From the NCBI RefSeq assembly GCF_900107795.1, contig NZ_FNRL01000007.1:95033-159032 (forward strand): 64,000 nucleotides of DNA, read 5' to 3'. How positions within the stretch are numbered: position 1 is the first letter of the stretch; every line of letters begins with the position of its first letter. A program made the translations under genes and the position numbers. Under the pieces are notes generated by a model, which did not search any database, had not been told where the DNA came from, and saw nothing but the letters and a program-made list of their open reading frames with translations. Of the stretch, positions 49,049-58,261 are shown one piece after another. The stretch is from Chitinophaga terrae (ex Kim and Jung 2007) (lineage in GTDB: Bacteria; Bacteroidota; Bacteroidia; Chitinophagales; Chitinophagaceae).

Positions 49049-50407
49049 ATGGAGCAGTTTAACATTAACCGACGACGTTTTCTCAAAGGCGCTACTGCAA
49101 CCCTGGCCTTATCTGCATTAGGGGCAAGCGGCCTTGACTTTATCTATCCTGCCAAACCTCTTCGTGTAGCCCTGATAGGTACCGGGTGGTATGGAAAAAG
49201 CGATCTTTTTAAATTGATACAGGTGGCGCCTGTCAACGTAGTAGCCTTATGTGATGTAGACGAGCAAATGCTGAAAGGCGCAGGCGAAATGGTTCGTCAA
49301 CGCCAGGCTTCACACCAGACGCCCAAATTGTATAAAGACTACAGGAAGCTGCTGGCCGAAAACCAGCTGGATATTGTACTTATCGGCACGCCCGACCACT
49401 GGCATGCCCTGCAAACCATTGAGGCGCTGAAATCCGGCGCCAACGTATATGTTCAGAAACCTATCAGCGTAGATGTATTGGAAGGAGAAGCCATGCTGGC
49501 CACCGCACGCAAGTACAACAAGGTAGTGCAGGTCGGCACCCAGCGCAAAAGCACCCCACACCTGATAGAAGCCAAGAAAAACATCGTAGATGCGGGACTG
49601 TTAGGCAAGATATCGCACGTTGAAATGTGTTGCTACTATCATATGCGCAACAACGGCAACCCTCCTTTACAGGCTGTTCCTGAATACTTCGATTATGAAA
49701 TGTGGACAGGCCCCGCTCCTATGCGGCCTTTCGACGGCATGCCTCATGTACGCTGGTGGCGTGCGTTTATGGAATACGGCAACGGGATCATGGGAGATAT
49801 GTGCATTCACATGTTCGATACCGTACGATGGATGCTGCAACTGGGCTGGCCTAAGCGCATCAGTTCTACAGGCGGCATCTATGTTCAAAAAGAAGGTAAA
49901 TCCAACATCGCCGATACACAACACGCCATCTTTGAATACGATGGCCTGAACTGCGTCTGGCAACACCGTACCTGGGGTACGCCGGCAGATCCCAAATATC
50001 CCTGGAGCTTTAAGCTGTATGGAGAAAAAGGAACACTATCGGGCAGCCCCATGTCGTACGACTTTGTGCCTGAAGGAAACGGCACACCTATCCATAAGGA
50101 TGTTGTATACGAAAAAGAAAAATACCCTGAAGACCTGCAGGAGCCCGGAATTGAACTGCATGCCGCACCGGCTACCCGCCTGCACATGCTGAATTTCCTG
50201 GAAGCCATCCAGAAAGGAAGCAGGCCGGTAGCAGATATAGAAGAAGGGCATATTTCTACAGCCAGCTGCATCCTTGCCAACATTTCGATGAAGCTGGGCA
50301 GACCTTTAGCGTATGACCCTCAACGGAAGATCGTTATCAACGACCCGGAAGCCACCGCCTTACTGAAACGCCCGTATCGCGGCCCGTGGGTACACCCTTT
50401 CGCGTAG
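49049..50407 (+). CDS. Exported Gfo/Idh/MocA family oxidoreductase (Tat signal)
   Basis: A 452-residue protein with a twin-arginine signal (NRRRFLKGATATLALSALG), hence folded in the cytoplasm with its cofactor and then exported. The Rossmann fold begins RVALIGTGWYGK and contains VVALCDVDEQ; the catalytic segment is YVQKPISVDVLEGEAM with the EKP-like lysine. A C-terminal beta-sheet domain follows. Periplasmic members of this family act on sugars or sugar acids with tightly bound NAD(P). It is convergent with the rhamnose locus, but a direct role in rhamnose use is only suggested by position. Its stop codon lies within the arm of palindrome D. Confidence 0.9.
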   Translation: MEQFNINRRRFLKGATATLALSALGASGLDFIYPAKPLRVALIGTGWYGKSDLFKLIQVAPVNVVALCDVDEQMLKGAGEMVRQRQASHQTPKLYKDYRKLLAENQLDIVLIGTPDHWHALQTIEALKSGANVYVQKPISVDVLEGEAMLATARKYNKVVQVGTQRKSTPHLIEAKKNIVDAGLLGKISHVEMCCYYHMRNNGNPPLQAVPEYFDYEMWTGPAPMRPFDGMPHVRWWRAFMEYGNGIMGDMCIHMFDTVRWMLQLGWPKRISSTGGIYVQKEGKSNIADTQHAIFEYDGLNCVWQHRTWGTPADPKYPWSFKLYGEKGTLSGSPMSYDFVPEGNGTPIHKDVVYEKEKYPEDLQEPGIELHAAPATRLHMLNFLEAIQKGSRPVADIEEGHISTASCILANISMKLGRPLAYDPQRKIVINDPEATALLKRPYRGPWVHPFA

Positions 50408-50729
50408 TTGCACGCAAAGAGGCAGAAGGAGGCAAAGAGCGCAAAGGATTTTTTTAAGGGAAATAAGGGAGTGAAGTTTTTAAGTGAAATAAGAAGGGAA
50501 GAATTTTTAGGAAAAATAAACAGGTAAAGGGAGCGAAGTTTTTTAAGTGAAATACGAAGGGAAGAATTTTTAGAAAAAACAAACAGGCAAAGGGAGCGAA
50601 GAATGTGTTATACAACATAATCTTCGCTCCCTTTGTTTTCTTATTTCCCTTACCTCCTTTTTTTCCTTATTTCCCTTAAAAAAATCCTTTGCGCTCTTTG
50701 CCTCCTTCCGCCTCTTTGCGTGCAACTAC
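50404..50729. repeat. Long dispersed palindrome, copy D, with internal 62-bp tandem repeat
   Basis: Arms 50404-50468 and 50665-50729 match over 65 bp with a single mismatch. The outermost bases GTAGTTGCACGC ... GCGTGCAACTAC contain the stop codons of both convergent genes (TAG at 50405-50407 and, on the minus strand, 50726-50728). The left half holds 2.2 tandem copies of a 62-63-bp unit beginning GGGAG(T/C)GAAG at 50467, 50529 and 50592. The apex stem AAAGGGAGCGAAGA (50590-50603) pairs with 50621-50634 and carries the shared motif TAATCTTCGCTCCCTTTG. Confidence 0.92.
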
Positions 50730-52501
50730 TTCCGCAGGATTTTTACCTGGGACGGCGCCTTGATATCCGATTGGATCTTGCCGTCGGGGAGCTTCCTGTG
50801 TTTGATGGTTACCACACCGTAGGGGGTTGGGAAGGTTCCCTCAGCGAAAGTAAGGTCGCCCAAATGCGGTACTATTCTCAAGACTTTACAGCCTGGTTCT
50901 ACTACGCTTACACCTAAAACATGTTCGGTTAACCAGGCGGTAGGACCGCTTGCCCAGCCATGGCAGAGGCTATGCCTGAAGCCTTTATAGCAATAGGCGC
51001 CGTAATCGCCATGGATGTCTTTCTGGCCGGGCTTCACTACTTCATCGATCCGGGAAGCGTTAGGCAGCCAGTCCATATTGAAATCTTCCCAGAATGTAGT
51101 AGCACCGAGGTTTAACATGGCGCCCCAGTAAGTGCGGATATTGTTCAGGCTACCCTGGTAGTCGCCGGCCTTGGCTTTTGCCTGCAACATATAATAGCCG
51201 TAGAAGGTAGAGAAATCTTTTACGCCGCCTACTGATAATACTTCCTGGTTGATCTTTTCTGCGGGCGCCATATCGGCCAGCGCAAGCAATGCGGCAGCCT
51301 GTTTGGAGCCGTTAATTTCGGGAACATATTTTTTTAGCCTGCTGATGGCCTCTGCGCATTTTTCGGCAGTTGCATGATCGTTCAGGCGTTTGCTGAGATC
51401 TGCGCCAGCCTGTAGGGTCATTACCATCATTGCCTGCAAACCCGCATGAATGGCAGGTTTATTTTCGCTGGATGGCCAGTCGAGGAAGCGGGTACCATCT
51501 GTCAGTTTCTCCGAATTGGTAACCGGGTCTATTTTACTTACCAGTTGTGCCAGTAGTCCTTTCAGGTATGCGGCCTGCTGCTTCAGGTAGTTCATATCAC
51601 CGGTATGCATAAACCAGTCGCGCTGTATAAGCACCCACCACATGGAGTACGAGATCATGCCGTTCATATAGCCGGGTAAGGGAGTAATATCTCTTGAGAG
51701 ATCCAGGCTTTTAGGCACTACTTCGTTATTGCCAAACACGGCGCTGATAGTGGAAGTTTCAGGATGCATATCTCCTATCCAAACCAGGCGATCACGTTTG
51801 ATACCGTCCCAGAGATAATCCTGCATATTCAGGTGAACCGTATAGGCGCCTGTCATCCAGATCTTATCCAACAGTGGATCGCTGGATTTAAAGCTACCAA
51901 GGTACGGGATATCACGGTATACGAAAATGGCCCTTACTTCCTTCAGTTGCAGTTCGGTGTTATCATCGAGCAGGTCTATTCTTACAAACCTGAAACCGGT
52001 GTTTCCTACTTCCAGTTTGCCGAGCCAGGGCACTTCAACGATCATATCGCGCATGGCGTGATCGTTGGTTGCATTTTTCTGCGGTTCGATGTCGCTCATT
52101 GCCTCGCTTACGGATTCGCCGAACCGTACCCGGAGCTTAACGGGTTTGTTTACCTTGCTCATACCGGTTACGATCTGCAAACCGCCATGGAGTTCAGTGC
52201 CAAAATCGAACAGCAATGCCGGATGCACGCTGCTGGTACTTTTCAGGATGCACATATCCTTGTTGGCCAGATCTGCCTGCCCGTTCCCTTTCAAAAGGAA
52301 ACGGGAGGCATTGATCACGTTTTCGCCTTCTTTTCCTGCCTGCCAGACAATTTTAACGGGCGATAAATATTTTCTCACTGTAGGCGTGGTTTCAACAGTG
52401 GCATTCCTGCTTTGGTCGAAGATGGGGGGCAGCTGGGCGCTGGCTGTATAAGCGCTCAATAACAACGCTGCTGCCGGGAGTATATGCTTCATGTTCATCA
52501 C
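50726..52501 (-). CDS. GH78-type alpha-L-rhamnosidase
   Basis: A 591-residue secreted enzyme (signal peptide to about residue 22, ASA). The (alpha/alpha)6 barrel shows the GH78 motifs: DGIKRDRLVWIGDMHPE, the region with the catalytic acid, and TTFWEDF, where the Glu is the catalytic base; the C-terminal beta-sandwich begins with HGDYGAYCYKGFRHSLCHGW. It cleaves terminal alpha-L-rhamnose from pectin (RG-I) or glycoconjugates. It is the last gene of the rhamnose cluster, 19 bp after the GH106 gene, and its stop lies in palindrome D. It is shorter than many multidomain GH78 enzymes. Confidence 0.88.
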   Translation of the reverse strand: MMNMKHILPAAALLLSAYTASAQLPPIFDQSRNATVETTPTVRKYLSPVKIVWQAGKEGENVINASRFLLKGNGQADLANKDMCILKSTSSVHPALLFDFGTELHGGLQIVTGMSKVNKPVKLRVRFGESVSEAMSDIEPQKNATNDHAMRDMIVEVPWLGKLEVGNTGFRFVRIDLLDDNTELQLKEVRAIFVYRDIPYLGSFKSSDPLLDKIWMTGAYTVHLNMQDYLWDGIKRDRLVWIGDMHPETSTISAVFGNNEVVPKSLDLSRDITPLPGYMNGMISYSMWWVLIQRDWFMHTGDMNYLKQQAAYLKGLLAQLVSKIDPVTNSEKLTDGTRFLDWPSSENKPAIHAGLQAMMVMTLQAGADLSKRLNDHATAEKCAEAISRLKKYVPEINGSKQAAALLALADMAPAEKINQEVLSVGGVKDFSTFYGYYMLQAKAKAGDYQGSLNNIRTYWGAMLNLGATTFWEDFNMDWLPNASRIDEVVKPGQKDIHGDYGAYCYKGFRHSLCHGWASGPTAWLTEHVLGVSVVEPGCKVLRIVPHLGDLTFAEGTFPTPYGVVTIKHRKLPDGKIQSDIKAPSQVKILRK

Positions 52502-52520
52502 TGGCTGTTCAGTTACAGAA

Positions 52521-55500
52521 TTAATAATTAACGGATATTAAGGCCACAGGACCTGCAAGGCCTGCCGGCTGATAACTGTCGGTAGGTTTATAAGGATTGA
52601 CATTAGACCAGGTTTTGCGTTCAGATTCCGGCAGCTTGCTGTCGCCTATCAGCCTGTTCACCCAGGTGTTCACCACTTCCACTTCCAGTTTGTTGCTGCC
52701 TTTCTTCAATGCATTTTTTACGTTAACACGGTACGGAGCCGTCCACACGGTGCCCAGGTCAACGCCGTTCAGCTTTACTTTAGCCATTACGTTAACGGCG
52801 CCCAGGTCCAGGTACAGAGCGTTGTTTGCCGGGATATTACTTACCTCAAAAGTAGTGGTATAAACCGCTGTACCGGAATAGGCCCTGATCCGTTCATCGC
52901 TGCTCGCTGTCCAGTCTGTGAGCTTTTCGAAAGTAACAGGACCTGATGGGCCGCGCTTCGCAGGATCAAAGGTAACCGTCCATGGTTTTTCCAGTGTCGT
53001 AAGCACTTCCGGAGCCGGGAAATTTTGTTTGCCGGAAGCCTTCTTCCCTACATTCTTTTTAAACACAATGAAACCGCTTTGTGCCGGTGCTAACGTTAAC
53101 GGCACGACGGTATGCTGGCCTTCCACGGTATACTCTGGCAACGCTCTTGTTTCGCCGGTTACGGCATCCCACCACTCCGGTTGCATACCGGTTACCCTGA
53201 AAGCAGGCGATAACGTGAGTTCTCCTGCGCCTTGGTTGGTGATGAAATAAACTTCTCCTTCCGGCGTAGAGCGATGTATGTATAATGCTTCTGCGGGTAA
53301 TTGTTTAACATCCGGCTGAAGGCCGATTTCGGCCAGGGCTTCCTCCATGGTCAGCCCATTCATTACGGTACCCTGTCCTACCTTTCTTTTGCGTTCTGCA
53401 CTGTTACCCCATAATTCGGTGGCTAACTGCTGCACTTTCGTATCTGCCGCCGGGTAGTTCTGCAAGCTTGGAGAGCGTTTGGGAGCGGGACCCAGGATAA
53501 CGGCGCCCTGCTTCACCAACTGGCTGATCTTCTCCAGCAATTCGGGCCGCATGGTTTCCAGTTTAGGCAAAACCATCATGCGGTAGCTCATCCCATCGGG
53601 TAATACGAGCCTGCCATTCTTTACCTGCAGCCTGGTTTCAATTACCTCGGCATTGATGTAATCGAAAGAATAGCCTTTAGGCAATTCCGGATCTCTTACC
53701 CCTGTCATTTTAGGAGCGTCTTCCCCAATAAAATAAGCAACGTCGTTCACTACTTTACCTTGTTGCAGCAGGAAATTACATCTCCTGATATAATCAACAA
53801 ATGCCTTGCCCTGGTAAAACCAGGTGTTCTTGCGGTTAAATTCAGTTCCAAAACCCGCGTTCACACCTGGTTCACGATCTTCATACGGTTGCTCTATAAA
53901 TACGTGCAATAATGTGTGGTTAATGCCTTCGGTAAACGACCAGTCGCCTCTTCTCTTCAGTAAGGCAGGATAGCGACCATACGCATTCCCGCCGGCGGTG
54001 AAGGATTCTGCCGCCACTCTTGTTTTGCCATAAATATGCGCAGCGGAGGAAGCCGCCCGGCATTCTATATTCCCCAATGAACCTTCGTTCCAGAATTCGC
54101 CGGCTATCTCGTCCGATTGTCCGCCATACTTCAGGAACTCTGAAGGAAATCCCCAGTGGCCGTAGTTTTCCAGCCAAATCTTCATACCATCTTTGTTGCT
54201 CACCTTACGAAGTCCGCCCACGTATTTATAAGCTACCCGGTCGGCTACGAGCCTTCTCAGGTCCCACAGGAACCTGTCTGACAGGTCCTGCGAGCCTACC
54301 ACTCTGCCTCCCAATACGGGCAGGTATGGCAGGGGATCATAGCCGTATTTCTGTTTGAAGTCATCCGCCATATCGTCTGTCCAGTTCTGAGAACCGGTTT
54401 CGTAGCTATCTGCTACTACCCATTTCAGGGACTTGCGATCGGCAGGCGACATGCTGTTCCTGATCTTTCCTACAAAAGAATCATAGTGATGCTGCACATA
54501 GGCATCATTCATTTTATCCAGCTCCAGCCCTATTCCTTCCGGGGAGGCGGGTCCATTCTGCACGCCTGTTGGCAGCATGCCATATTGTATCACGATCCAT
54601 TTGCCGGCAGGCGCATTCCAGTTAAGCGTTCCGTCGGCGGATACCTGTTTGGTCAGGTTGATGGCGGCGGATGGATTGATCACCAGCGCCGGATCATTTA
54701 CCGTCGCCTGTTGAGGCCATTGGTATTCGTTCCACAAAGGCAGAGGAGTCTGAAACATTTTAGAGAGTTGTTTCTCTTCATATCTTTCAACGCGGGGCGC
54801 TGTGAGCAGTTTTGTTTCAGCAAGCATAATGTTGCCGCCCGTTACTTCCAGCCTGTATGATTTTCCTTTTACAGGGGCGAAGGACACAGCCACAGGGGCA
54901 TAGGGTCTGAAACCTACGTTCCCCTGCGGATTGCTGCGGTCCATTTCAAAAGTAGTCACTGTTCGATATTGTTCACCGTCCTTAACCTGCAGGGCCACAC
55001 TACCCTTGAATGGTTTAGCGGCGGGATAGATCACCAGGCTTCTTGCCGTGAAATCTGATTTTACTTCAAAATCGATATACGAACCTTTGCCTAAAGGCTT
55101 GGCTGTTTTAACTTCTTCCGCTGTATTATCATCTATCAATCCATTGATATTTGTGAACTGTGCATTGGAAGTCAATACCGGGTTATGCCTGGCTATTTCC
55201 TCCCTGTCGGCTGCCGGTTCGGGGAAAGCGATCACCGCTACCTGTTGAAAGTCCGTTGAGACAGTGGGGAACTTTACGTTCACCTGCCGGCCGCCGTCTA
55301 CGCGCACCTCGTTACCTGCCAGGTAACGCATTGACTGGCCTGGTTTGATCCATGGGCCTCCGCTCTGGCTCCAGCCCGGGCTGTTGAACATGCCGATATC
55401 AATACCTTTATCTGTAGCAGTTTTAATGGCTGCATGCGTAGCTTTCCACCATTCATCCGAAAATAATTTTACGGTACCATAAGGCACCTCTTCTTTCGCA

Positions 55501-55748
55501 TAACCAATGTTACCAATGAATGCACGACCGATGCCTACTTTCTGCATCGCTTCCACATCTTTTTTAACACCTTCAACAGAAACGTTATCGCTCATCCAGT
55601 ACCAGTAAACGCTTGGTTTGATTGTTTCGGGAGGAGTTATAAATCCTTTCAGCATAGGCCCCTGCTGGGCGTTAACGGCAACAGAAGCCGTCAGCATACC
55701 AGCAACCAGGCTGCATCCGATTCTTTTTCTCAGTATCAGTTGATTCAT
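52521..55748 (-). CDS. GH106 alpha-L-rhamnosidase
   Basis: A 1075-residue secreted protein (signal peptide ending near VNA, residue 26). The start of the catalytic barrel reads KPSVYWYWMSDNVSVEGVKKDVEAM and GMFNSPGWSQSGGPW, the characteristic GH106 sequence (PF17132). A beta-sandwich and a C-terminal jelly-roll ending in VNPYKPTDSYQPAGL follow. GH106 enzymes release alpha-L-rhamnose, for example from RG-II and RG-I. It is encoded between the esterase and the GH78 enzyme and starts 137 bp after the esterase stop, so a second promoter is possible. Confidence 0.9.
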   Translation of the reverse strand: MNQLILRKRIGCSLVAGMLTASVAVNAQQGPMLKGFITPPETIKPSVYWYWMSDNVSVEGVKKDVEAMQKVGIGRAFIGNIGYAKEEVPYGTVKLFSDEWWKATHAAIKTATDKGIDIGMFNSPGWSQSGGPWIKPGQSMRYLAGNEVRVDGGRQVNVKFPTVSTDFQQVAVIAFPEPAADREEIARHNPVLTSNAQFTNINGLIDDNTAEEVKTAKPLGKGSYIDFEVKSDFTARSLVIYPAAKPFKGSVALQVKDGEQYRTVTTFEMDRSNPQGNVGFRPYAPVAVSFAPVKGKSYRLEVTGGNIMLAETKLLTAPRVERYEEKQLSKMFQTPLPLWNEYQWPQQATVNDPALVINPSAAINLTKQVSADGTLNWNAPAGKWIVIQYGMLPTGVQNGPASPEGIGLELDKMNDAYVQHHYDSFVGKIRNSMSPADRKSLKWVVADSYETGSQNWTDDMADDFKQKYGYDPLPYLPVLGGRVVGSQDLSDRFLWDLRRLVADRVAYKYVGGLRKVSNKDGMKIWLENYGHWGFPSEFLKYGGQSDEIAGEFWNEGSLGNIECRAASSAAHIYGKTRVAAESFTAGGNAYGRYPALLKRRGDWSFTEGINHTLLHVFIEQPYEDREPGVNAGFGTEFNRKNTWFYQGKAFVDYIRRCNFLLQQGKVVNDVAYFIGEDAPKMTGVRDPELPKGYSFDYINAEVIETRLQVKNGRLVLPDGMSYRMMVLPKLETMRPELLEKISQLVKQGAVILGPAPKRSPSLQNYPAADTKVQQLATELWGNSAERKRKVGQGTVMNGLTMEEALAEIGLQPDVKQLPAEALYIHRSTPEGEVYFITNQGAGELTLSPAFRVTGMQPEWWDAVTGETRALPEYTVEGQHTVVPLTLAPAQSGFIVFKKNVGKKASGKQNFPAPEVLTTLEKPWTVTFDPAKRGPSGPVTFEKLTDWTASSDERIRAYSGTAVYTTTFEVSNIPANNALYLDLGAVNVMAKVKLNGVDLGTVWTAPYRVNVKNALKKGSNKLEVEVVNTWVNRLIGDSKLPESERKTWSNVNPYKPTDSYQPAGLAGPVALISVNY

Positions 55749-55762
55749 AAGTAGAATTTGAA

Positions 55763-55785
55763 AACAGGGATTGGCTTACCCTGTT
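55763..55785 (-). promoter_or_regulatory. Leader stem-loop upstream of the GH106 gene
   Basis: AACAGGG (55763-55769) pairs with CCCTGTT (55779-55785), with a 9-base loop, 15 bp before the GH106 start on the minus strand. It has no T-run, so a leader hairpin or an operator is more likely than a terminator. The 137-bp gap is the longest in the rhamnose cluster. Confidence 0.35.
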
Positions 55786-55885
55786 GGTTTTAGTTCATTC
55801 TGTATGTATAGGGCAAAAGTTTCCCTGTCTGCCATGCCATAGCATTTCAGGCTATCAACAACAATCCCTAAAATAGAAAAGAGTA

Positions 55886-56827
55886 TTAGTATAACTGTCC
55901 TGTACCTCCCTGCAACAGGGGATTATCGGCATTCAGCATCCCTGTTCTTCCCAGCCATTTCATAATGATCTGCATCCATGCATCGCGCTGCAGTTTGAGC
56001 ACAAATCCATGATCCCCTTCCGGGTAAAGATGCATTTCCGCCGGAACATGCGCACGACGTAATGCCTGGTAAAAAGCAATAGAATTGTCTACGTCCACTA
56101 CCTTGTCATCTTCCGTGTGGAATAACAAAGTAGGAGGCGTTTGCAGGGTGACCTGGCGGTCGTTTGAATAGTATCTTACTTTATCTTCGTCCGGGTTCTC
56201 TCCCAGCAGGTTTCTGCGGGAACCGGGATGCGTGAGGTATTTTTCCATGCTGATCACCGGGTACACGAGTATCATAAATGCGGGTCTGAGATTCACTCCT
56301 GCATTTTCTGCCAGCACCGGCCTGTCGAAATGCGTACCTGCAGTGGAAGCAAGGTGACCGCCGGCAGAGAAGCCCATGATACCAATTCGGTTGGTATCTA
56401 TATTCCACTCGGCTGCATGTTGCCTTACCGTTTTGAAGGCTTGCTGCACATCCTGCAACGGACCGCTGCTTTTGTCTTTCATGATCTTGTCGGAAGGCAG
56501 GCGGTATTTTACAACAATGGCTGCAATACCTTGTTTCAGGAAAAAATCTGCGATATCCGTTCCTTCGCGTTTATATACCACGGTGCTGTAACCGCCGCCA
56601 GGGCAGATCACTACAGCGGCGCCGGTAGCTTTTTCTTTAGGTGGAATAAAGAGCGTTAAAGTAGGTTCGCTCACCAGTCTCCTGTTGTCGCCATCATCTT
56701 TTGTTTCTTCGTTCCTGGCGGCAATCCCGCCGGGAGGCAGACCAGGATACAGCGGAATAACATTTTGTGCTTGCGCATGGAAAGACAGCAGGCAACAGGC
56801 AAGGAAGAAAAAGAAACGCATCTGCAT
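55886..56827 (-). CDS. Secreted alpha/beta-hydrolase, carbohydrate esterase-like
   Basis: A 313-residue protein with a signal peptide (AQAQ, residue 21). It has the oxyanion segment VICPGGGYSTV, nucleophile GFSAGGH (Ser at about residue 154), TEDDKVV and the C-terminal His in EGDHGFV, a full Ser-Asp-His triad. The family resembles acetyl-xylan/feruloyl esterase-type hydrolases (BD-FAE-like) found in Bacteroidota polysaccharide loci. It probably de-acetylates pectic rhamnogalacturonan so that the downstream rhamnosidases can act. It is encoded 24 bp after rhaB. Confidence 0.82.
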   Translation of the reverse strand: MQMRFFFFLACCLLSFHAQAQNVIPLYPGLPPGGIAARNEETKDDGDNRRLVSEPTLTLFIPPKEKATGAAVVICPGGGYSTVVYKREGTDIADFFLKQGIAAIVVKYRLPSDKIMKDKSSGPLQDVQQAFKTVRQHAAEWNIDTNRIGIMGFSAGGHLASTAGTHFDRPVLAENAGVNLRPAFMILVYPVISMEKYLTHPGSRRNLLGENPDEDKVRYYSNDRQVTLQTPPTLLFHTEDDKVVDVDNSIAFYQALRRAHVPAEMHLYPEGDHGFVLKLQRDAWMQIIMKWLGRTGMLNADNPLLQGGTGQLY

Positions 56828-56851
56828 AGTATGAAGCTGTTAAATTACACG

Positions 56852-58246
56852 TTAGATGGCGGCATCATGCGTAACGGAATAGTACTTGAGCTCAATCAGG
56901 TCGTTTGGCAGCGGTTTGCTATTCCAGGCATTATGAATAGCCAGCGCTGCTCCCATTGCTGTAGCCTGCGCCATTGATGCGGCGAAGATCTCAATGTCCG
57001 GGAAAAGTCCTGCCAGCAGGTTCATATAGATCGCATTTTTGCTGAATCCACCATCAACGAATATACGCTTTACCGCGGCTCCGTCCAATACTCTTTTGGT
57101 AGCAATATATTGCTGGTTGGCTATATCGATCATCAGTTGATGATAAGCTTCTACATCGGAGGAAAAAGCGCCCAGGTCGCGCTGCCCGAATACGGAGGTT
57201 TGCAGCTGCGTTTTATCAGGCGCCCGGTAAGTTTCGCCGGCGTTTCGTTCCTGCAGGCTGCGAACAATGCGGCTATCATACTCCACGCTCCTGTACCGGG
57301 CTGGTTGCTGGTTAAAATGAGCGGCAATACGCTTCACCTGTTGTTCGTGTTCATAACCGGCAAAAAGACGGGAAGCCTTAACGGGTTTCCCCTGGAAAGT
57401 CATATAGCATAAACAATCTGCCTCTAATTCTTCGTTGGTAAGAGGAGTGTCATTGAACGGGTTCAGGCTGATACACCAGGTACCGGTGGAAATAAGCACG
57501 AAAGGTTCATGGAAATTCACCAGGTAAGGGATCAGTGCAGCGCTGCTGTCGTGCAGGCCCACGCCTACTGCATAATCGCTTCCCGGGAATGTGGCGGGCA
57601 ATACTTCAGAAGAAATAAGGAGAGGCGCCAGCTTTTCCAGCACCCCTTCCTTTGTTACCCACGTATGATAGTTATTTTGCTGAAAATCCCAGAAGTTGGT
57701 ATGACAGCCGATGCTGGTAATATCAGAACAAGCCTGACCAGTTACCAGGTAGCTCATGTACTGAGGCAGGTGCAGGGCATATTTTACCTTCGCAAATACC
57801 TCCGGTCTTTCGTATTTCAACCGGTACAACTGCATCCCGCTGTTTAACGATCCCAATACAGGAGATGCTGTTTGTACCGAAAAAGCTGTTTTCCCGCCAT
57901 AAGTATTGTAGAACTGCTCGCTTAACGCTTCCGGGTAGGCTTTAAGGTAGTTGTACAACGGGGTAAGCGGGCGGCCTTCTTCATCGATATACACCAGGCT
58001 TGCGCCGTAGGTCGAAAAGTTGATCGCCTTTATTGCCACGTCTTTACGCCTGAAAACCTCTCTTAACGAATCGAAAACGGAGAGCCTGAGACTTTCCAGG
58101 TTTTCACAAGGGTCTCCATCTTCATCAGTAGTTTCAGTAAATCTCGCGGTCCGTTCCAGGATGATCCGGTATTGTTCGTCGAACAGGAACAGTTTCTTGT
58201 TGGTTTTGCCAACATCAAAGATGGCTATAACGGGAATTTGACTCAT
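56852..58246 (-). CDS. rhaB: L-rhamnulokinase (FGGY family)
   Basis: A 464-residue ATP-dependent sugar kinase that phosphorylates L-rhamnulose. Family features include FDVGKTNKKLFLFD (phosphate-1), the ISTGTWCISLNPF adenosine region and IFVDGGFSKNAIYM. The first glycine-rich loop reads DVGKTN rather than DxGTT, as in rhamnulokinase-like FGGY proteins of Bacteroidota. It follows rhaI by 15 bp in the cluster, so the product is used directly by the aldolase. A fuculokinase-like specificity cannot be excluded by sequence alone, but context decides. Confidence 0.9.
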   Translation of the reverse strand: MSQIPVIAIFDVGKTNKKLFLFDEQYRIILERTARFTETTDEDGDPCENLESLRLSVFDSLREVFRRKDVAIKAINFSTYGASLVYIDEEGRPLTPLYNYLKAYPEALSEQFYNTYGGKTAFSVQTASPVLGSLNSGMQLYRLKYERPEVFAKVKYALHLPQYMSYLVTGQACSDITSIGCHTNFWDFQQNNYHTWVTKEGVLEKLAPLLISSEVLPATFPGSDYAVGVGLHDSSAALIPYLVNFHEPFVLISTGTWCISLNPFNDTPLTNEELEADCLCYMTFQGKPVKASRLFAGYEHEQQVKRIAAHFNQQPARYRSVEYDSRIVRSLQERNAGETYRAPDKTQLQTSVFGQRDLGAFSSDVEAYHQLMIDIANQQYIATKRVLDGAAVKRIFVDGGFSKNAIYMNLLAGLFPDIEIFAASMAQATAMGAALAIHNAWNSKPLPNDLIELKYYSVTHDAAI

Positions 58247-58261
58247 AAATACGCTAAAAAA

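Noticed and set aside
50467..50600. Evenly spaced 62-bp repeats as a CRISPR array
   Set aside because: Only 2.2 contiguous copies without spacers, no cas genes, and the repeats sit inside a palindrome.
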